Assembly (NCBI RefSeq): GCF_000003815.2 | Contig: NC_049993.1 | Coordinates: 11,250,778 to 11,314,777, forward strand | DNA: 64,000 nucleotides | DNA from: Branchiostoma floridae | Taxonomy: Eukaryota; Chordata; Leptocardii; Amphioxiformes; Branchiostomatidae | Reading direction: 5' to 3' | Shown here: in pieces, positions 50,101-60,800 of the stretch | How positions within the stretch are numbered: position 1 is the stretch's first letter | How the letters are laid out: each line of letters opens with the position of its first letter | The notes under the pieces: generated by a model | Told to the model about the DNA's origin: nothing | What the model saw: the letters and a program-made list of their open reading frames with translations, nothing else | Databases searched by the model: none | Made by a program: the position numbers and the translations under genes

Positions 50101-53100
50101 TAAGAACGGTGATATTTATCGTTTTTGACTTACAGGTTCGCCAGTTCAAAGTGTTCCCGACCTTTATCACACTTCCATCGTCATTAGCTATCAGTGGTCT
50201 CTCCTTTTATATATATAAATACTCCCTACCATGTTCTTTTTGTCTGTAGAAAATCCTGGATCGTCTTAGTTTTGTAATAACTCCACCATGTTTTTATTAA
50301 GATCATGTTTTAGAAGCTGCAACACTCGGCATACTGCTGGCCAGTTGAAGCTTTCTCAGCAGCATTTCTACAGGTTACAAAAGAGCTTGCCATATGACCC
50401 AAATCCGTCAACATATGTGTCATAATCACGCCTACACGCGCCTTCTGTCTTATCGAAGATTTGTATGAAAACAGGTTGACGGTGTTTAACCGTTAGTTGA
50501 TATTAGCACGTCCTACGGGACTACTTAACGGGCCACATTGCTTTCCGGTATTCGCTATTTTTAAGATAACATGTTTATGACAAGTGGTGAGGGCCCGTGC
50601 CAGACGGCGTTAAGTCGATGCCTTTTATAGATGTTTTGATAAGCGTAGACAAGGAACAACATACGCACTGGGAGAAAAGTGACGAGTCCCATAAGGGAGG
50701 TCTGTTATAAGAACAGTAAGGCCACATTACAGTATTAGGCTGCCTAAACTTATATTTGATTGATTTGATTGATTGATTGATATAATGGGAATCATGACAG
50801 AAAGAGCGTAACTGAGTTTTCGACCATGTAAAACTCACATTGGCATCGTTGGCCGGCCTCTAAAGTGTAAATGTAGCATTAACCAGGAAAAAGTATACGG
50901 CACCAAGACATGAATATAACCATAACACACATGATGTCTTCTAACCCTTCTTCACTGCCTTTAAAGAACATCAAAGCCCCTAACTTCTAGAGCCTACTGC
51001 AATCACAAACATTTGTTCTGTCCAAACATTTGTACAATTGACGAATCTGTTTTCCTACAACAAAATATAAAAACCCTAACCTGTAAATGTAATATACACC
51101 TCCATAATCCAAACATATCCCAAGAAATTTTTTTTTTATTTTGCCCTAAGGCCTAGAATTCAAACTGATGCGGTGTGTATGTGTGTGTGTGTACATGGTA
51201 TATTTTGTTCGTAGTAGGTTATAACTTATACTAAAGAGATTGTACATCTGCGATGGTAAGAGGCACGTCGAACCCAAATGAAACCTCGCTGATGTACCAG
51301 GCTGTTGTATGTTCCTTCCAGCCTGCCCCGTGGGGACCTACAAGCCTGTAGCTGCACCTGGCGGGATCAACACCTGCCTCAAGTGTCCGGACCCGCACCA
51401 CGTGACCCCGCTGGCAGCTACATCCACCCAGCAGTGCAGGTGCAAGGCCGGGTACCGGGACGATGGCGGGGGGCACTGCCAAGGTATGCCGGGAACGTGC
51501 TCTGTCGCCACACGACACCACTCCGCAGATATTACCGGCTATCAATCATAATTTCTCCGTCTACAAACGACGGAACAGAATACTTAACAGGCAACAATGT
51601 CTACGCTAAATTTCCAAACCGGGGTCCGACTGGGCAGCTTTCGGGAACCAAAAGTATGGTATGAAAGACACCAAACTACATAAGACGTAAAGAGAATAGT
51701 TGCGGGCATTATTTGTGTATATCTTTACGTATACAATTCTATTTTTCGTTTCCACAGACAATCTAGCGGAGTCCCGGTTTGGAAATGTGACATTAGCCTA
51801 ACAGCAATGTAAGGTCGTATCTTTATTCAGACTTCAATCCCTCCTATATCAAACCAGTCCTTGTATAACTACAAGTAGACATGGTGACTCTCTTAACAAC
51901 CACTTGATATCATACCTTTGTCAACCGTCAATTTCAGTCTCAAATGTTACGTCAACAAGATTGCGGAGACTGCGTGTTGGCAGACCTGGCGACACGAGTT
52001 GTCCCTTGTCTGTTGTCTATAGTGTTTTGTGGGTTTGAGTGGCGTGCCAATTCTGGTGTAAGTTAGCGACCCATGTCGACCTATGAAGTGTTTTTCTCCA
52101 CAGTTGCAGGTGTCAGTCTGCCGATGTTTTTAGAAGCATCAGGGCTTGGCAAGTTGAAAACGTTTGACTTTTAAAATATCCCCGAAACATCAACAAAGCT
52201 GGATTGATACAGTTACGTAAATTGGTTTATATAATATTTCAATTTGCTGTGCAACAATCTCATCAGCTGTACATTTTACAACTGCTACTCGGGATATAAC
52301 GGAAAACTTTCCTTATCAAGTTAGGCAAACGTCACGTTTGCTATGTATGTGGAAACGAAAATAGAAATGTATACGTAGAAATATACACAAATAATACCCA
52401 CGATTATTCTCTTAACGAACGTCTTGTGTAGTTTGGTGCCTTTTGTATAATGCTTTTCGTTCCGCTTTGGAAATGTTATGAGTAACTTATGAAGTAGGCC
52501 TAAGGCTTAGGTCACATTTCCAAACCGGGGCCCGACCGGGCAGCTTTCGGGAACGAAAAATATGATATCAAAGACATCAAAATACACAAAATGTCAAAAT
52601 AAGATACATGGGGTGATGTGTGTATATGTCTAGGTATACATTTTGATTTTTGTTTCTTAAAACATGCCGGCCGGCCCCGGTTTGGAAATAAAACCTAAGC
52701 CTAAGGCTAGCGTCACATTTCCACAAAGAGGCCCGGCCAGGCAGTTTTGCGGAACGAAAAGTACGATATAAAAGACAGCACAAAACGGACAAAAAAAATA
52801 TTCAGCTGCATGCCTTTTGCATAAATGTTGACATAAACTTTAATTTTTCGTTCCTGCTGCAGTACAAACAGCACGGCCGGGCTCAGGGTTGGAATTCTGA
52901 CTTATGCCTTACTGGAAATGTTTCGTACATCCGGTGATTACCATGTTATGTGTTTCCGACACACAGTGGTTACATGTCCTGCACTATCACCTCCTGAACG
53001 TGGCTACTTCGTGCAGGACACCTGTAATAACGTGTTTAACTCGGCCTGTGCTGTACGGTGTGACCCCGGGTACGACCTGCTGGGAGACAACCTCAGGCTG

Positions 53101-54766
53101 TGCACCAAGGACGGGGAGTGGACCGGGTCTCCCGCCAAATGTGTCGGTAAGTTGATGCAGAGGTCATATAGTTCCCGGCTGTTTTTTTTTGACGACTTGG
53201 CGTCTTTTTAGACATTTATAGCGGGCTTTCTTCTTATCAGCCGGATCAACGCAGACAAATTAGAAACCCCGATAAAAACACCTAAACAAACACCAGCCGG
53301 AGCCAAACCTCTGCTTGGAGAGCATCGGTAGGTGTTAGTCTGCCTCTGGAAGTCCAACCTTGTTCGCTTTGTTCCGCTCCCGAAGGTCGCTAACGCCGGC
53401 TAGTAGGTATACCCACTCAATAACCCCCGTACTGGGTGCGGGCAGTACAGTCTGACGATGCAGGTTGATCTATAAGATATTTCTGTTTCTTGCTTGGCTT
53501 TTACTGGCGTGGGTCAAGCCTTTCTTTTGCCATCCTCTTTGATTGGTAGCGCATGCAGAAGCTACATGGCTCTGAGACTGCCTTCTCATTTTTCAGCATC
53601 ACTTTGTATCCTTCAAAAGTATGAAAGATCATGAAATGCAGCCATGAATTTTCATTTTAACATTTCATATTGGTTTACGAATGCTCTTGATATTGACAAA
53701 GTTAGCTTTAGCCTTCGCAACACTTCGTTACTACTTCTTCGCTGGAGGAAACAACAGAGTTGTTCGACCGAAGTTTTGGAAACCTCCCTAGTCGACATAA
53801 TGGTTCGGTCCAGCATGGCTCGATACAAAATGGCGGCGAATGGAATTTAGCTGAGGAACAAAACTTTTGGACGGCAAGTTTGTTCTCATTTTGGTAGGTT
53901 CAGTCTATCTGATAGTCAGGAATAAAGGAACAAGGTATGAAGCACATAATGTGACACATTTTTGTGAGGCATTTTGTTTGCATTTCCATGAATTAACTCG
54001 TAATTGTTGCATGTCCCGTTTCGGAATGTACAGCTAACTTTCTTTAGAAGTGGTCATCTTATTTCGAGACCAAGTTGCCAACATAGGCACCGTGACGCAT
54101 AGATATATCCCCCCCCCCCACCACTTGGCTTGCAAAGCTGCATATTTTGTGCATGTGTTGTGATCAAGGTCCGCCCTTGGAGCTAGAACAAACTCATGGT
54201 CCCGAGGGGGTTGCAACTATGCAAGTATGGCAGCGGACAGTTGCTTTTCTTGACATAACTTTATTTTCAGGTTACACATATGTTACAATGCAATTACAGC
54301 GGAGCATAGGTTTAAAATAGAATGGCTATGCAACGTATAAACACGTGTTTCAATCAGGACAAATTAGAAGGTACAGAAGCTTATCTATAAACCCACCTTT
54401 ATAGACTTCATCTGGCCACAGACATACTTTTATGGTAGAGGTGGCTCTCTCACCTGGAATTACCTTTGACCCCTGGTCAAACAGGTCACCTGCCTGATTC
54501 TTCAACAAATGTCTCATGCCCAACTTGTTAAACTTGGGAACTTTCCCCGAATTTTCACCACAAATTACACACAACGCTAAAAAAAGTTTTGCCCTTACCT
54601 CATTCAACACAAAAGATCACAAAACTAAGAAAAAAATTCCCAGGATAAAATCCTTTCTGCTCATAATCATAATCTTTGAACGTCTTCATTGATTCTAAAG
54701 ATTCTATCCATTGTTATATTTCAGCCATACCATAGGTATGGTGAAATATATTGTATTCGTAATGTT

Positions 54767-54801
<35 letters not shown>

Positions 54802-57800
54802 CCTGTCAAATCTTCGGAACACGGTATCTCCGTTGTTCCTGAACCGATTGACTTGAAATTTGGCACAAGGGTAGAGTGGGCTAATACCCTCAGACGTTTT
54901 TTTCATTTTTTTCATATCTGCCTTTAAAATGATTTTATTAAGGTTTTTTGGTCATCTTAAGACCAAAACTGTATATTTGGGCCCCCTGTACCCTGGTATT
55001 ATAACCGAATGAGCTGAAATTTGGCACAGATGTGCCTTGATAATTCCCCCATATAAATTCAATACCACTTTTGGTGTACAGTATAACGAAATGCTTATTT
55101 TTGCGATTTTTTGGTCATTTTTTGACCAAAAAAGGACACTTTTGGCTCCTGTACCTTGGTTTTAGAACCGGATGACCTGAAATTTAGTATAGGAGTGCCC
55201 TAGACATATGCGCACATGGATTCATTAACAGTTGAGGCATACAGTACAACAAAATGCTTAATTTTGCGATTATTTGGTCATTTTATGACCAAAAAGGACA
55301 CTTTTGGCTCTTGTGCTCTGGTTTTAAAACCAATTGACCTACATTTTGGTAAAATGGTGCACTAGATATTCATTCAAATGACACATGTATAATTTTTGTC
55401 ATAGACTACGTCAAAATGATCTATTTGGGGATTTTTTTGTCATTTTCCAATAGCCAGAGGGGTCAATGACCGTAAGGTCGTTGACCCCAGCTGCAGATTG
55501 CACCTACTGGCATATATGTCTATTTAATCTAATTAGATAGGTAACCAATCACTTAGCCTGAATCTATATCCTAAAGAGGGGGGGTGACAGCCAATCAGCG
55601 AGCCCGGTGTTATCTGGAAGAGTCCATTCTTACACGGAGGGGTTCATTTTTTTAAAAATTCATCCTAGGACTGGTGAAGTCTTTCAGTGGGTGTATTTTT
55701 GGACAGGTCTATTTTGCAGTTTCACAGAAGGTGTGCTGGAAGAGTCTATTCTCGCACGGAGGGGGGATTTTTTTTAAATTCATATTTTGGACTTTGTTGA
55801 CTTCTAGTTTGTCAAAGTCTTTCAGTAGGGTTATTTTTGGACTGGTCTAATTTGAAATTTTAAATGGGTGTGCTGGAAGAGTCCATTCTTGCATGGAGGG
55901 GGGCTTTTTTTAAATCCATTGGCTTTTTTTAAAATCCATTTTTTGGACTTCAGTGATTATGTCAAAGTCCTATTTTAGCGGATGTATTTTTGGACTGCTC
56001 TACTTTACATGGAAGAGTCCATTTTTTGCACACCGAAGGGGGATTTTTTTTCAAATTCAGTTTGGACAGGTGATGATTCAAAATTCAATTTTTAGCGGAA
56101 GTGTTTTTAGACTGGTCTATTATACCTTTTCATGCACTGGAACCTTTTTTTTGCTAAATTCAATTTTGGATTTGGTTTCTTATTCAAAAGGCCAAGGTTT
56201 CAGTGGGAGTATTTCTGGACTGGTCTATTGTGTAAATTCACATAGGGTGCACTGGAGTCCATTCTTGAACTGGGGAATTTTGTAAGATTCATTTTTGGGG
56301 TAAACCGTCATTAGTAAAAGTGATTTTTCAAATGGGTGATTTTGAAATAGTCTATTGTTGCATGGGGAGGGAGATGGCTGAAATATGCTGTATTTGCTCT
56401 CAAGCAAATGTCGGCCTTTCTAGTTCATTTCCTGTTTTCCCCAAGTGTAATTGAATTCAGATTGATCAATAACTTGAATAAGATAAATTGATCAATCAAT
56501 TAGAGAAACTCAACATAACTAGAATTTCTTCAAGCTTGTAAATCATTACAATTTGTAACATACACATGATTGTCACATAGAACTAGCTCTGATGTAGATA
56601 GTCTTAGATGTAAAGATGCCAGCCATACTTTATCAGTTGGTGAAGAACAAATAGATTTGCATAGCTGCCTTCCTTGTTTGCCGTTCTCAGTACGGAAGTG
56701 CAAACCTCTGCTGCCACCGCGCCATGGCACCATCTTCTGTGACCGAGATGACTACACGTTTGAGACAGTTTGTAAGTTCACCTGTGCCCCTGGACACAAG
56801 CTGGTTGGGTCCCACAAGAGAAGATGTCTGGCCATTGCCCACTGGGATGGCGTCCCTGCAGAATGTGGAGGTATGTTTTCTCATCTGAAATTTTTTTGTG
56901 TACGGTGCAACCTGACTTTCTGAACAACTCTTGCACTGTGGTACACCAAACTACTTTTAGGAATGAACTAACAGCAACACAAAAGAAACCAGGCTTACCT
57001 TTTTATTTCAAATTTTTTTGTCCAAACACTTTTTAAAGTAACATTTTTTTACACTTCAAGAATAAAGCATCTGAGTCCTTTTCAATTTCGTTGTGATTTT
57101 TGCATTTTGCCGCCTTAGCGGCAAAATGCTCTGAGGCCAGAATAGTGGCCGTTGTGATGAACGCACCTGTTCAATACTGTAATTCCTGATTTTTTTCACT
57201 GTAATGTTATGTTCACTGTTTTCACGGTGACGACTGTAACGTGAACTTATCATTACCGATAAAAAATAATTCACAGACATTTTTCATGTGCACTTGCCTC
57301 GACAGTGAACATCTAGTTCCGAGAACAAGTTCAATTTTCTCAGACCGTGAAAATTTGGTACCGTGAAGATAAAGTGATTTACAGTATCTGCTAAGAATTT
57401 GTATACTTCTTAAAAGCTCTGTCATGAGTCATTGTTTGTGGTCCGTAATTGCCCCTGATATTTCATTGAATTTAATAAATGAAGTATGATATTCCTTAGA
57501 TTGGTGCAGCATATCATCAAATAATTGCTTTAACATTTAACCATGCATTAGCAATTCATAAAGATGAAATGTTTTCCAAATAAATCGAATATATATACAT
57601 AACACTTACATATAGCGTCCCAGAGGCCCTTGCGAATATTCATAATTTGATCCGCGAAAACCCTCTGCAGTACGGCGATCCGTAAATTTCCTACCATCTT
57701 CCCACACCCGCGGTACAAAAACTATCCGGTTCTAGAGGTAAAGTTACCCATGAAAATAAAGGATATAAGTTTCTTTTTCTTGTGATGTGTTTATTTTGCT

Positions 57801-60800
57801 TGTAAATTTTTAAAATGCCAGAAATTCGCCGGTGTAAGCGGGGAGGTCGGGTCTTCGGATCCTGCTTCCACACTTTCGGGAACCCCCACTTTACTGCGCT
57901 TGCGCTTCGCCGTCTTAGACCGCAGTAGAATGAATGTTGAAAGAGCACATTTCAAGCTTTAAAATGATGCCTGGAACATGAGGAAAAATTAATTTTTCGG
58001 GGGATAAAAGTCAACTTGAAAGGATTTGTCGATCTTTAATGATAAAAATCACCGAACGAATTTTATTCTTTCTTGTTTGCATTTCTATCCATAGTAGTAC
58101 TAGTCGCCATTGTGATGGAGTGATGTTGAGATGAACGGACCTGTTCAATTCATGCCAAACATTTCTATACCTGTTAAAACGGGCATTTTTTCAACAAGTT
58201 CGCACTGGCGCAGTGGTTAAAGTTTACGCATTCTAAACCAATGCACCCGGTTCGAATCCGGGGAGGTAGATTTTTTTTTTTCTTTTTTACACCATTAAAA
58301 TACTAATTTTTACATCCATTTGGCCACACCAATTTATTTCTTTGGTTAACGGATTCGCCGCTTCGTTTTTTTGCCGAATAGAAATAAAAATAAAAAAAAA
58401 ACAACTTAAAAATGCCCCGCAACAGAGCTCACTCAAAAACAGGCAGTGTAGTGAAATTTGCTGCAGTTCACGCAAATTTTAACAGGTGGCGTCTAGATCT
58501 AGATTCAGGCACATATGTGAATCTCTCCATGCGCCAATATCAGGTTTAGTTACTCTGTTCTATTCATATGACATTCTAATAACTAGAAAAAAACGTTCAC
58601 ACACGCAAACATTGGCAAAATGCCAGCTTTTTTAAAAGCACTTGTTTTTAATGTACCAAGTTGGTTTCCTATGTAAAATCTGTCATGAGAATATGGCAAA
58701 CATTAAATGCACACATGTATGCTATCCATTACCAGTATTAACTGTTGGTCATGACAATTTTCCTGCCAGTGATCACCTGCCCAAGGCTGTCTGCCCCTGC
58801 CCATGGGTTCCTCCAACCCAAGAACCCCTGTACAAAGAAGAAGGTACCTTATGGAGCATCCTGTCAGTACAGCTGTGAAGATGGGTTCCAACTGGAAGGA
58901 ATTTCAGACACTACCTGTAACAACACTGGGGAATGGAATAACCTAACAGAGGAACCAACTTGCAAAGGTATGTGTCTATCACTGGTCTTGTTTTCAGTTT
59001 TGAGAATGATATAGTGTTACGGGCTTACTTGGAGTTAAAATTTTACAAATAATCATTGTGGTCAAAGCCATTATTTTACATTATTTGTGGTATGATGATT
59101 GTCTGCAGAGTCCAAAAACTTTATGATGTATCTAAGCCAGTTTACTTCATGGCAGGAATACTGCAAGAAGAGTAAGTATCTCACAGACTGTGTCTGTGAG
59201 ATACTTACTGTGGGATTGCTGATATTTAATGCTAAACAAGTTTAGCTTTGTCACATTTACTATAGTCCTTGCAGATATTCTCAATGCACAGAGTATACAA
59301 AACATCTTTCACTATAGGCATTTCTCTTTGGACATAGTTTGCCACTTGTTTTATACCCTCCTCCCCTTCCAATCTTGTCTGTAACTGTAAGACGTAACAT
59401 GGCCACCTTGCTTATCTTAAGTTGACAAATAGTGCTGCCACTTTGTGACCCTCTCCTGTATCTAACTAGTTACAATTGACAGGTCATGTCCTAGCGCAGC
59501 GACCTGCTAAGTGATAGAGTTGAAAAGTGGATGTTACAGTTACACACATGATGATAAGCTGACGCCTAGTGCAGACTTTTTGACAGCTTTATTTTACAGC
59601 CGGAGGTTGAACTGTGATCAGCGAATAAAGACATGTCTGGTACTATCATCATGAGTGTTTAGATAAAAGGCATTGCGTAAAACACACATTGTAACAAAAC
59701 TTTTTTGCATGAGTTCAAAAAATTTGAAGACTGTGTCCTGTGCAACCGGTGAGTTTCCAAAGCTGATTATTGTTTTTTCTGGAAATGGATTCTCAAGACT
59801 TAATATTATGAAAGGCTTTACACTTAATAAAGGATGTAAATCACTAGAGTTATGACTGTACTGTTACTGTGTCTTATTTCTTGGTATTGTGTGTTCCATT
59901 TCATGAACATGCAAATATGATACAACCTTTGATTTGTTATTCAGGATGACAACACTTGGTTGGACTATCATGTAGACTTTAAAGAAAATTGATCATCTGT
60001 ATCTGAAAGCATGTTTTACTGTTTGAATGTTCTGGACTTCTTGCGCGCTTGTCAGGACAATGGGGTACAACACTAGGATGTGTTGATACAGAGTGCTGCT
60101 GTGTCTCCACTAACACCACCAGACTGTTTGTGATGACAACAAAGTGAGATTTACCATCAGGGCATTTAACCCTTCTCTTGCCCTGTCTGTGTGTGGGCCT
60201 TGTTGTCTCAGCCTGTGCTACTGTAGGTTGTCTCCTTTTCAGCTGGTATAATGGGGTCTGCAAGGGTAGTGCATTACAAATTCCTCTCACTTTTAGTGCT
60301 TGTTAGAGTAGACTAAAAAAGGATACTGTGTAAACTTTATTATCTGCAGGTTTTAGAATCCTATTTCTGTGCAAAAAGCTTATCATAGCTATTTGAAGGT
60401 AGCACGTCATGCAGTACAGCTGAACTCCTTGTGTTTTACATGGACAAAATTTATTGTTCTCAGATAAGGTCTAAATAAACTTCTGTCTGCAGACATTACC
60501 ACAAACAGCAGGACTTGTACCATCTCCGCAGGGAAAGTCTGTTTTCACTGACAGGTCAAGTGACCTGATGGTGTTTAGATCCCCACAGCTAGAGTTTGGG
60601 TATTGGTATACCGCATGAACCATACAGTTTACATTAAAACATATAAGAGAACCTCCTTATAGAAGCTCCTTCACCTGCTCATTGACCTGATAGGGAAGTG
60701 TTTGCTAATGAACTGTTTAATTTACCTTTATCTATAAACTAACTTGTAATCTTTTCAAAGTGTTATGAACCTGGCATGAAAGACTGATATTACCATAATT

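Larger units (their letters stand above)
48615..51321 (+). other. svep1 intron 5
   Basis: No exon is seen. It holds a 133-bp inverted-repeat element (49137-49269), a perfect 22-bp palindrome (49069-49090) and short simple repeats (GATT near 50757, TG near 51178). Confidence 0.5.
53147..56690 (+). other. svep1 intron 7
   Basis: A 3.5-kb intron holding the modular element at 54715-55490 and the tandem array at 55600-56400. The rest shows no exon. Confidence 0.5.
52967..58967 (+). other. svep1: svep1 exons 7-9: three sushi (CCP) domains
   Basis: One domain is encoded per exon (52967-53146, 56691-56870, 58770-58967), each phase 1-1, with the C1-C3, C2-C4 pattern and the conserved Trp before the last Cys ([31 protein letters not shown]). 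Openings are [26 protein letters not shown] and [13 protein letters not shown]. The third is longer than average through an insertion around [12 protein letters not shown]. Vertebrate SVEP1 has three sushi domains here too. Confidence 0.93.
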
